DNA from: a virus | DNA: 35,442 nucleotides | Strand: one strand, 5' to 3' | Virus record (IMG/VR): IMGVR_UViG_3300012928_000018 | Coordinates: 1-35,442 of that record | Shown: one piece after another, positions 24,859 to 31,152 of the stretch | Layout: the number at the start of each line of letters is the position of its first letter | Numbering within the stretch: the stretch's first letter is position 1 | Notes under the pieces: model-generated | Told to the model about the DNA's origin: nothing | Database searches by the model: none | What the model saw: only the letters and a program-made list of their open reading frames with translations | Program-made: the position numbers and the translations under genes

Positions 24859-26414
24859 AGAACCTCCGGAAGGCCAGGGATATCCGGAAGATCGTTTTCC
24901 GAATCATCCACAAGTATCTGCATATATTTGATAGTCTGTTCTACCCGCTTGTGACCCATAATGGCCTGTATTTCATGGACCCCAAGACCCGCTTTTTTCT
25001 TTCGTTTTGCGAGACTTACGCGCATGGAATGGCTGGTAAGCTTCTTATCAGCAAGGCCCGCCTCTTCTCTGACGTCTTTATAGATATCGCTTATATCTGA
25101 GCTGTGAAGCTTTCTCGATCCCACTGAGCCACGGGTGTAAAACACATAACCGTCTTCATGAACATCTTTCATATACCTGTCCATGTACTCACTGACCATT
25201 CTGGTACTAACAGGGTCAAGGGTTCTCACTGCCGGGTGAATGGTTCTTTTACGGTAGAAACTCAGGGTCAGCTCACCAGAGAGCATGTTCACATGCTTCT
25301 TACGAAGATCCCTTACGGTCCCGGACCTTTCACCAAGCCTTGCTATGATCCAGAAAAACAGGAAGTTTCTTTCAGCACAGAATTTAGCCCCCTTCGTTCT
25401 GGCCTTCTCTTTTCTCTCAGAAGCTACGGTGAGAAAGCGCTTAAGCTCATCGGGGGAGAATGCCTGAGTCCTCACCACCGGGGCATCGTCAGAAGGAAGA
25501 TCAAGGCATTTCACGGGGTTTTCAGGTATTTTCCCAAGCACGTCCCTGCAATAATTAAAAAAGCTGGATATAATACGAAAATGCTTAAGGGCCGTGGACA
25601 CCCCGGAGCTGTTTCCCCAGTGCTTATCCATGATCTCTGATTTATATGAGTCGAGCCAGTCCACTCCTATGTCTGTCACTTTTTCAATTTCTTTTCCACG
25701 CTCCTGAGCGTTTCTAAGAAAGCGGGAAATTTCTCTGGAGTAATCAGCCCGGGTTTTATGATTAGGTTTTGAGGTTATGAAGCGTCTGATATCCCCGTGA
25801 ATCTCTGAGGAAAGAGGTACAGGAAGCCTTATATCTTTTGCCTGAAACTTCTTTTCAGGCTCCGGGGGAGGAGCAAGTTTTTTAAGCTCCTGAGGTATGG
25901 TTTCAATGTCGTCCGTGTACTTTCTTACGGTGTTATAAGCAAGGCCGTAGCGGTCCGCTATTTTCTTAAAGGCATCTCCCTTTCTTCTGTCATTTCTGAT
26001 CTTTCCTATAATCTCATCACTGATCTTACGAAGAGGAGGAAGCCCCTGAGCCGGAGCCGCTTTCTTACTGACAGAGCAAAGAGCCCTGAGGATGTTTAAA
26101 TCACTTTCATCCTGAACATCTATAACTATTTCAGGATCAAGAATCCTTAAAATTATTTTCTTTTCCGAAATATCCTTAAAATTATTGTAAAGCCCGGGGC
26201 CAAGATCAAGATCACCGATACTTCTCACAATAATATTAGAGCCAAAGCCCGCAATGGCAAATACATCTGTTATATCTGAGGTTTCCGGACACTCCAAGGG
26301 CCACTTATAATAAGCCTGAGAGACCCTTCCGGTGCGCCTTATTTCAGCGTCGATGAAATCCCGGACGAGCAAATCCGCTTCGTGTGATTTAATTTTAAAC
26401 AGATAATTTTTCAT
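24855..26414 (-). CDS. Tyrosine recombinase (integrase) with N-terminal HTH extension
   Basis: 519 residues. Catalytic set in the C-terminal half: R363 (GERSG), K379, H462-x-x-R465 (HSMR), H488 (GHKR) and Y497 (TIKYM). A core-binding SAM-like domain is at about 200-310. Residues 1-120 are of unknown fold; about 131-168 (IIGKIRNDRRKGDAFKKIAD then YNTVRKY) look like a helix-turn-helix of resolvase type. It should catalyse site-specific recombination, probably integration or circle resolution. It is unusual that it is the first gene of the packaging operon, overlapping the small terminase. No attP core could be assigned. Confidence 0.9.
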   Translation of the reverse strand: MKNYLFKIKSHEADLLVRDFIDAEIRRTGRVSQAYYKWPLECPETSDITDVFAIAGFGSNIIVRSIGDLDLGPGLYNNFKDISEKKIILRILDPEIVIDVQDESDLNILRALCSVSKKAAPAQGLPPLRKISDEIIGKIRNDRRKGDAFKKIADRYGLAYNTVRKYTDDIETIPQELKKLAPPPEPEKKFQAKDIRLPVPLSSEIHGDIRRFITSKPNHKTRADYSREISRFLRNAQERGKEIEKVTDIGVDWLDSYKSEIMDKHWGNSSGVSTALKHFRIISSFFNYCRDVLGKIPENPVKCLDLPSDDAPVVRTQAFSPDELKRFLTVASERKEKARTKGAKFCAERNFLFFWIIARLGERSGTVRDLRKKHVNMLSGELTLSFYRKRTIHPAVRTLDPVSTRMVSEYMDRYMKDVHEDGYVFYTRGSVGSRKLHSSDISDIYKDVREEAGLADKKLTSHSMRVSLAKRKKKAGLGVHEIQAIMGHKRVEQTIKYMQILVDDSENDLPDIPGLPEVL

Positions 26415-26425
26415 GATTTATCTTG

Positions 26426-26452
26426 AAAAACCCCCGGGAATTATTTCCGGGG
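26426..26452 (-). terminator. Possible rho-independent terminator
   Basis: On the minus strand a GC-rich stem CCCCGGAA / TTCCCGGGG with loop ATAA is followed by GTTTTTC. It lies between the 46-aa peptide gene and the integrase and could stop or attenuate transcription from the HTH region into the late operon. Confidence 0.55.
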
Positions 26453-26464
26453 TGGTTAACTCAC

Positions 26465-26605
26465 TCAGTGACTGGAGCCATCTCCCGCAACCCTGTGATC
26501 AGAACCGTCTCCGTGTATTTTGGTATCTGAAAGAGCCATCTGTGATACAAACATGGCTATGGCTGCTATCAGAAGAAAATCCGAGATTCTTTTTACCTTT
26601 TTCAT
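26465..26605 (-). CDS. 46-aa exported or membrane-anchored peptide
   Basis: 46 residues: basic start (MKKVKRISDF), a hydrophobic stretch (LLIAAIAMFVSQMALS), then a hydrophilic tail with two related units, HGDGSDHRVA and GDGSSH. GGAGCAG lies nine bases before the ATG. It could be a signal peptide with a tiny secreted product or a TM peptide. The Gly/Asp/Ser/His tail might bind metal. It lies between the HTH gene and a terminator-like hairpin. No family recognised. Confidence 0.55.
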   Translation of the reverse strand: MKKVKRISDFLLIAAIAMFVSQMALSDTKIHGDGSDHRVAGDGSSH

Positions 26606-26659
26606 TCATCTGCTCCGTAGATTCAGTTAAAAAAAACACATACCACAACAGATATTAAC

Positions 26660-27400
26660 TCAGACAGGGCTGAGGTGTGCAAGAGTCGTTGTGACCGTCA
26701 CCGGCATTTTGTCTGAACCCTCTTTTTCCTCATCTCTTTTAATTACGGCACTTACGTCCTTTAGAAACTGTTTTTGTAGCTGATGGACTTCATCCCAGCC
26801 CTCAAGAGAGACCTTCCCGGACCATGTTTTTACCCGGCCCGTATCACCAAGAAGTTTATTAGCAAGAGCCACTACAGCTTTTGAGGTGGCTCTCTTTCTG
26901 AAAGCAATGGGCCTGCAGCGAAAAAGATCACCCTCAATCCTGACATAACCAAGATCTCTGAGCTTTCTGGCAGCCTCTAACACCTTTTCCCCCGCTCTCA
27001 GCAACGTCTCTTCCTCAGCCCCGTATCCTGAAATAATCAGACGGGCATGAAGCATATTTTCATCCTCAGTCAGAAGGGCTTCAAGCCCGTCATCGTAAGG
27101 TAAGCCTTTTTTACGCATAATCTCGTTAGAGTCAGAAAGATGAGGAAACACCGCCTTAACCGCAAGGGACAAATCATCATCTTTATCAGTCACGGCCCGC
27201 ACCAGCGTGACCACCCGGTCATAGCCGGGGTTTCTGATATCGCCTCCCATGAACTGAGAAAGCCAGCCTTTAGAGAGGCCGGTAATCTCAGAGAGCTTTC
27301 CCATAGTCCTGACAGCGGAGTTTTTACCCTGCCATTTTTTGATCAACTCTATGACTGCAAAACAAGGGCTGATGGCCATCGCCTTCTCTGCTACCCGCAT
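26660..27400 (-). CDS. HTH regulator-like protein
   Basis: 246 residues from the ATG at 27400, which has GGGAGA six bases upstream. Residues 33-51 (GKLSEITGLSKGWLSQFMGG) look like a phage-type HTH (Cro/CI or MerR-like first helices). The rest is a mixed helical domain with a basic segment (AFRKRATSKAVVALANKLLG). The frame is open to GTG 27625, but that longer form has no clear ribosome binding site and would include copy 6 of the dispersed element. It probably controls the integrase/late operon or copy number. Not identifiable as a known repressor. Confidence 0.65.
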   Translation of the reverse strand: MRVAEKAMAISPCFAVIELIKKWQGKNSAVRTMGKLSEITGLSKGWLSQFMGGDIRNPGYDRVVTLVRAVTDKDDDLSLAVKAVFPHLSDSNEIMRKKGLPYDDGLEALLTEDENMLHARLIISGYGAEEETLLRAGEKVLEAARKLRDLGYVRIEGDLFRCRPIAFRKRATSKAVVALANKLLGDTGRVKTWSGKVSLEGWDEVHQLQKQFLKDVSAVIKRDEEKEGSDKMPVTVTTTLAHLSPV

Positions 27401-27545
27401 GCATAATCTCCCGTAATATGTAAAGAATCCGGTTTCTTTACCTTCAGATTTACACCTGAGAATTGTATATGCAAGCCCCACCGGCCCGGCGGCCAAAATT
27501 TCTGTTAAATCCATAAACACAGGTATCAGGAATACTAAACAGAGA

Positions 27546-27565
27546 TTTTTTCCCTGCTGCTTTTT
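27546..27565 (+). repeat. Dispersed CTGCTGC element, copy 6
   Basis: TTTTTTCCCTGCTGCTTTTT on the plus strand, i.e. opposite to the late-operon copies. It lies upstream of the preferred start of the HTH gene. Confidence 0.85.
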
Positions 27566-27636
27566 CTTCTCATGCGTAGGGCATAATCGCATCAGCGGTA
27601 TGAACCGATTAACCCTATAAAACACGGGAGAATTAA

Positions 27637-27765
27637 GTGAAACTGCTGCTTGCTAAAACCCACTTTTTCATAAAAAAGTGGGGCCCGGTTTTCCGTTTTG
27701 TTTTCAGCGCTCTGCTGTTTCTTCTGCAATTAGCGTACACGCTTCTGAGAAACCAAAAACCGTGA
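27637..27765 (+). CDS. 42-aa single-TM peptide
   Basis: A short gene from GTG with GGGAG six bases upstream: a basic N-terminal half (MKLLLAKTHFFIKKWG) followed by a hydrophobic helix (VFRFVFSALLFLLQLAYTLL) and a basic tail. It overlaps a perfect 10-bp inverted repeat (CCCACTTTTT/AAAAAGTGGG, 27659-27682). Peptides of this build can be membrane toxins, lysis timers or small regulators. It could be fortuitous, as it lies in repeat-rich control DNA. Confidence 0.4.
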   Translation: MKLLLAKTHFFIKKWGPVFRFVFSALLFLLQLAYTLLRNQKP

Positions 27766-27826
27766 AAAAAATGCACTTCTGAATACCCCGGACGTATTTC
27801 AGAAAAAGCTCTTTGTTTCCCCGGTC

Positions 27827-27845
27827 TTTTTCCCTGCTGCTTTAA
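27827..27845 (+). repeat. Dispersed CTGCTGC element, copy 7
   Basis: TTTTTCCCTGCTGCTTTAA on the plus strand, including the TTTAA end seen in copies 1-3, in non-coding DNA. Confidence 0.85.
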
Positions 27846-28313
27846 ATATCAGAGTTAAGGAAGGATACCGGAAGAATAAAACTCCCGGCAGAATATGCGT
27901 GAGCTGCTGCTTTCCTGAGACCATTTGAAGTTATCTTTAAGTAAGACTGTACAACAAGAAAACCAAGGAAGAACAAAACCTGAGAGAGAGCAAACTGCAC
28001 TGGTGATGCTTTTATTCAATGCTGCTTACGTGAAACGAAGTGAAGCGAGTGAAGCGGACAAGGTAAAACCTGCTGCTTTCGTGGTGTTGGTGTTTAACAC
28101 TGCTTTTGACCGGTTCGGGTGTGTGCTGTTGAGTCGGCAGAGTGGTTAGGTCATGCCCGCTGACGGGGCGAAGCTCCCGCCTCCATGAGTAATTTCTGCT
28201 TAGCTGCTGCGTCATAATTTTCCGGGATCAAAAACCAAAGTCAGCGAAGCAGGCTGAAGAGACCGCCGAAGCACCGCCGGGGTGCGCGATATCGCCAGAC
28301 CTTACAGAGGCTG

Positions 28314-28422
28314 GAAGCCTTGCTGCTCAACGTGTTGCAGGGGTTCGGTATAGTTCATTAAACACGTGTATATTGAACACGAAGGCGGGAAAATGAAAGC
28401 CTTGCTGTTCAGGGTGTTCAGG
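28314..28422 (+). repeat. Imperfect 28-bp direct repeat pair
   Basis: GAAGCCTTGCTGCTCAACGT... at 28314-28341 recurs as GAAAGCCTTGCTGTTCAGGG... at 28395-28422, both ending GTGTT(G/C)AGG or close to it. The 26-bp palindrome lies between the two copies. Confidence 0.65.
28353..28378. promoter_or_regulatory. 26-bp imperfect palindrome, possible operator
   Basis: GTTCA and TGAAC arms flank a perfect central palindrome ACACGTGT. The half-sequence TTGAACACGA at 28374 recurs at 28444. The symmetry fits a dimeric DNA-binding protein, perhaps the HTH gene at 26660. Confidence 0.45.
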
Positions 28423-28537
28423 TCCCCGAACCGGTGGGGGTTTGTTGAACACGATGACCGCCGCCCGGGTCCTTTCTCCGCCCTTTGTGGCGAGGGGGGC
28501 AGGCCCCGCACCGGCAGGCCATTTTTTATCTTTCTGA

Positions 28538-28592
28538 GAAAGCAGCAGGGAGAAAGATCCGGCTGTCGGTGATGATTTTTTCCCTGCTGCTT
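28538..28592. repeat. Dispersed CTGCTGC element, copies 8 and 9, as an inverted pair
   Basis: Copy 8 (28538-28556) reads on the minus strand and copy 9 (28576-28592) on the plus strand. AAGCAGCAGGGA and TCCCTGCTGCTT form a perfect 12-bp stem with a 29-nt loop. In RNA this would be a stable hairpin. Confidence 0.85.
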
Positions 28593-28719
28593 CGCTGCCG
28601 GCAGGCTGCTGCTTTTGAGGCTCTCAGAGTTGGTCTGAAGCGTTTATTCAGAAGACACCTCCGAGGGTGGTAACCCGGGCGCTTTTTGCTCTTTTTCGCT
28701 CTCAGGCTTCAGGCGGGGT

Positions 28720-28725
28720 TATAAT
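28720..28725 (+). promoter_or_regulatory. Possible -10 element for the plus-strand small-gene operon
   Basis: TATAAT, 43 bp before the first gene. No matching -35 hexamer at the usual distance, so an activator or alternative sigma contact would be needed. Confidence 0.35.
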
Positions 28726-28767
28726 TGACCTGCGGGAGGTTTCGGTGGGTGGGATCAGGAGGCAGGA

Positions 28768-29217
28768 ATGAGTTGTGAGGTGGGTGAGTGGATCTTTCAG
28801 GTAAGAAACTGCTGGTCGGGGATAATAAACCGGGAATGGACTGAGATATGCGCCTCGGGATCAAGGCACAGCTCACTGGTCTATCTCGAAGATGCTTTCT
28901 TTGAGCTTGAAAAAAACAGTGATGCGGATTCCTTCGCCGCTTATTTCTCGGATATCCGCATCACGACCGGCTTTAACGGACAAAACACCAGAAGGCTTGT
29001 GTGTGCGAGAGGAGGCCCGCTTCCTGAGCGGATAGACAAAACAGTGTATGGCATCTGTTCATGGGGGCTTCAAAGAGATGAGTTTTATCGTCTTACGAGA
29101 TACTTACTTGATAATACCGACCTTATAGACTCAGGAGACCCCAGAATAAACTTTCTTGCGTGGTTTGGGATTAAGCCGGATGGTTACCGGGAATTCATGG
29201 TTCCGGAAAGGAGATGA
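28768..29217 (+). CDS. Unknown protein, first gene of plus-strand small operon
   Basis: 149 residues with AGGAGG six bases upstream of the ATG, so translation is well supported. It is rich in Trp, Phe and Tyr and contains no recognised domain. It looks globular, mixed alpha/beta. The following gene starts two bases after its stop region, showing an operon. Lies directly downstream of the control region. Possibly an early or regulatory function. Confidence 0.7.
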   Translation: MSCEVGEWIFQVRNCWSGIINREWTEICASGSRHSSLVYLEDAFFELEKNSDADSFAAYFSDIRITTGFNGQNTRRLVCARGGPLPERIDKTVYGICSWGLQRDEFYRLTRYLLDNTDLIDSGDPRINFLAWFGIKPDGYREFMVPERR

Positions 29218-29218
29218 C

Positions 29219-29398
29219 ATGCCTGTCTTTGAAATACAGATCAGAGTCAGTCAGATGGTGAGTGCGTCGAGTCTTGAAGAGGCCGAAAAAATAGCTTTTG
29301 ATGAACTTTCGCCATTTGATACCGAGCATCTTTCAAGTGTGAAGATACTCAGCAGGGAAGAGCGTGACGAAGCAGAGCAGGAAGTTAAGGCGGGATGA
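29219..29398 (+). CDS. 59-aa small protein, unknown
   Basis: Begins ATG CCT GTC one base after the previous stop, with GGAAAGGAG upstream. The sequence MPVFEIQIRVSQMVSASSLEEAEKIAFDEL resembles small ferredoxin-fold (beta-alpha-beta) proteins in which an EAE(K/E)-A helix follows a strand. No catalytic motif. Likely phage early gene. Confidence 0.65.
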   Translation: MPVFEIQIRVSQMVSASSLEEAEKIAFDELSPFDTEHLSSVKILSREERDEAEQEVKAG

Positions 29399-29537
29399 GT
29401 TGGTGTTAGATATATTTAACGGAAATTTTGCCGGGCACTTCTTTTCCTTCTGTGAAGTAGTTACTATATCCCTGCTACGTCATCTTCTTTTGCTTCCAAT
29501 ACATGGCACTTAACCAAGACCCAAGGAGGGTATCACT

Positions 29538-29852
29538 ATGGATTATGAAATAGCTCAGGCTGGCGATTCAGACGCTCTGGTAACAAGCGTTCAGGAAAAA
29601 ATAGCCGAAGGCTGGGAGCCTCATGGTGAACTCCTTATTTCAGAGCATACCGGAACCCCTCAGTTTATTCAGGCCGTCATTAAAAAAGATCAGGCACCGC
29701 CTTCGGGGCTGGTGGATGAAAACGCCAAACTTAAACAGATAGCTTCAGAGACTCTTGAAGAAAATGAGGCTCTGAAAAAAAAGGTAAAAGAACTTGAAAA
29801 GGAGCTGGAAAAGCTTAAATCAGCTCCGGAGGATGACAAAGAAAAACCATAA
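29538..29852 (+). CDS. DUF1737-like domain protein with C-terminal coiled coil
   Basis: 104 residues. The first 50 (MDYEIAQAGDSDALVTSVQE, GWEPHGELLIS, QFIQAVIKK) have the DUF1737 pattern: strand, helix, GW-P-G, then YxQA-like end. Residues 62-95 are a Glu/Lys/Leu coiled coil. AAGGAGG lies nine bases before the ATG. DUF1737 proteins are small and of unknown function, often phage-borne. 139 bp of apparently empty DNA precede it. Confidence 0.75.
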   Translation: MDYEIAQAGDSDALVTSVQEKIAEGWEPHGELLISEHTGTPQFIQAVIKKDQAPPSGLVDENAKLKQIASETLEENEALKKKVKELEKELEKLKSAPEDDKEKP

Positions 29853-29909
29853 AGATCTGCTTTTTAGTTTGCGTCTTATTTTTTATTGAAAAATATAAAG
29901 GAGTTTACT

Positions 29910-30251
29910 ATGAGTATTGAAATCCCGGGTCTGGAGGAACAAAAGAAGCAAAACCTTATCCGTGTAAGGCTGGTAAAAGAATGGTGCAGCGTTATGCGGG
30001 CCTCAGATAAGTATCTTATGGCCCTTTGGGGAATTTCAAAAGAGGAGCTTACCGGCTATTTTTCAGGAATAGCCGGTATTCCAGATGAGTATATGACCAT
30101 ACTTAAAGAAGCAGGAAAAAGCCATGCAAACCAGATTTTAAGGTCTACCAGCAGGCTGGATCTTGATTCTATACCCCGTGAATATGAAGAATTTGGGGAC
30201 ATATACAACATGTCCTGGTCAGATCAGCCCGAATATCTTAAGATATGTTAG
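29910..30251 (+). CDS. Unknown small protein
   Basis: 113 residues from the ATG at 29910 (AAGGAG seven bases upstream). Helical and charged; LVKEWCSVMRASDKYLMALW and ISKEELTGYFSGIAGIPDEY suggest a weak HTH-like fold, but this is not certain. Last gene of the plus-strand operon, ending 26 bp from a convergent gene. Confidence 0.65.
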   Translation: MSIEIPGLEEQKKQNLIRVRLVKEWCSVMRASDKYLMALWGISKEELTGYFSGIAGIPDEYMTILKEAGKSHANQILRSTSRLDLDSIPREYEEFGDIYNMSWSDQPEYLKIC

Positions 30252-30277
30252 CCTCGTATCTTTGGCTGTATTATTTC

Positions 30278-30727
30278 TTATATCAGAGAAAGGTTTTTTC
30301 TCATTTCTACTCCCTGCCTGTCCATCTCAGCGTGAAGTTTATCTATAATCCCCACATCGAGATCGATGGCAAGTTCCAGAATTCTTTTGTACTTATCAAA
30401 GGTCAGACTGGCAACAAATGCCTTTAATGATTCATCCGTCTCCCACCAACCAGATTCTATTCCTCTGGTTTTTTCCAGAACAGCTCCCAATATGCAATCA
30501 AAATGCTTTAGATTATCTTTCTTCCTGCTAATAGGTATAGGAACCATCATTTCCGGGTGTCCCTTTCTGTCATAAATACCGGCACACTTTTCACCACAAA
30601 CCACTTCCGGCCCACGCCCACCATTTCCCATTAACCAGCCATCAGGCTTAAGCCACCCTTTATTCCATATCCAGCCATTCGATTTTTTATTTTTTTTGCA
30701 TATATCACATTGGTATATAACAGGCAT
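30278..30727 (-). CDS. Cysteine-pair (zinc ribbon-like) small protein
   Basis: 149 residues from the ATG at 30727 with AGGGGG upstream. C7-x2-C10 and C44-x3-C48 could bind a metal, with tryptophan-rich text between (GWIWNKGWLKPDGWL). The C-terminal half is helical. No family recognised. Last gene of the leftward replication block; overlapping lengths upstream of 30727 clash with the DUF2158 gene and are less likely. Confidence 0.65.
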   Translation of the reverse strand: MPVIYQCDICKKNKKSNGWIWNKGWLKPDGWLMGNGGRGPEVVCGEKCAGIYDRKGHPEMMVPIPISRKKDNLKHFDCILGAVLEKTRGIESGWWETDESLKAFVASLTFDKYKRILELAIDLDVGIIDKLHAEMDRQGVEMRKNLSLI

Positions 30728-30744
30728 AACATCCCCCTGTTTTC

Positions 30745-30936
30745 TTATCTGGTCAGTTTCATATACAACGCCTTTTTCGGTATGCCGACAGAGAATGAGA
30801 GGCTTGACACATGAAAAACATCGGTAGCAATGCCAGAATAATTCCTCCAGGAACAAAAACATTGTTTGCCGTCAGTTTTAATCACCATCATATCAGGACC
30901 GCCGCTTTTTAAATAAACTATATCTCCTACTTTCAT
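30745..30936 (-). CDS. DUF2158 (YodC-like) protein
   Basis: 63 residues. MKVGDIVYLKSGGPDMMVI and CFCSWRN match the YodC/DUF2158 pattern (GD-V-LKSGGP-MTV, then C-W), a small SH3-like fold often found in phages and plasmids. Function unknown. The ATG at 30936 has GGGAG four bases upstream. Within the replication block. Confidence 0.8.
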   Translation of the reverse strand: MKVGDIVYLKSGGPDMMVIKTDGKQCFCSWRNYSGIATDVFHVSSLSFSVGIPKKALYMKLTR

Positions 30937-30945
30937 CACTCTCCC

Positions 30946-31152
30946 TCACCCAGCTTTGTTTTGTTGGTGATCCAGTCTTCTAGCCGCTGCTTTATATCGC
31001 GCCTCTAATTTCGTCACAGCATCACCAACAGGATAATTTTTTAGCACAGCAGATAAGGAGCTTATCAGGTGCTGGTGTCGCTCAGCTCTTTTCAAAAACT
31101 CCAGTGTGACTCTTAAATTCTGAACCTCTTCTTTTAGTTCAATTTTTTTCAT
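30946..31152 (-). CDS. Small coiled-coil protein, unknown
   Basis: 68 residues from the ATG at 31152 with GGAGGA nine bases upstream. Almost wholly helical: VQNLRVTLEFLKRAERHQHL and KLEARYKAAARRLDHQQ. It overlaps the Rep stop by 14 nt, so probably translationally coupled to Rep. May be a replication accessory factor or regulator. Confidence 0.65.
   Translation of the reverse strand: MKKIELKEEVQNLRVTLEFLKRAERHQHLISSLSAVLKNYPVGDAVTKLEARYKAAARRLDHQQNKAG

Larger units (their letters stand above)
27766..28767. other. Non-coding, repeat-rich control region
   Basis: About 1 kb without a convincing gene. It holds copies 7-9 of the dispersed element, further CTGCTGCTT cores (27904, 28070, 28606), a tandem AGTGAAGCG (28039-28056), an imperfect 28-bp direct repeat (28314-28341 and 28395-28422), and a 26-bp imperfect palindrome (28353-28378). 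It separates leftward and rightward transcription units. It probably carries promoters, operators and possibly an origin or attachment site. Short open frames here lack good ribosome binding sites. Confidence 0.7.

Noticed and set aside
27401-27625. Longer HTH protein starting at GTG 27625
   Set aside because: No ribosome binding site and the added text spans a copy of the dispersed element; the ATG at 27400 has GGGAGA. Not fully excluded.
27925-28149. A 74-codon frame with an internal repeat (FNAAY and FNTAF)
   Set aside because: TTG start without a ribosome binding site, in DNA whose repeats explain the pattern. Not listed as a gene.
28393-28572. A 59-60 codon plus-strand frame starting MKALLFRVFRSPNRWG
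   Set aside because: Only a weak GGCGGG upstream, and it runs through direct repeats and an element copy; probably not coding.
27546-28614. CRISPR array
   Set aside because: CTGCTGCTT units are unevenly spaced, sometimes inverted, and found in genes elsewhere; no constant spacer length and no cas genes.
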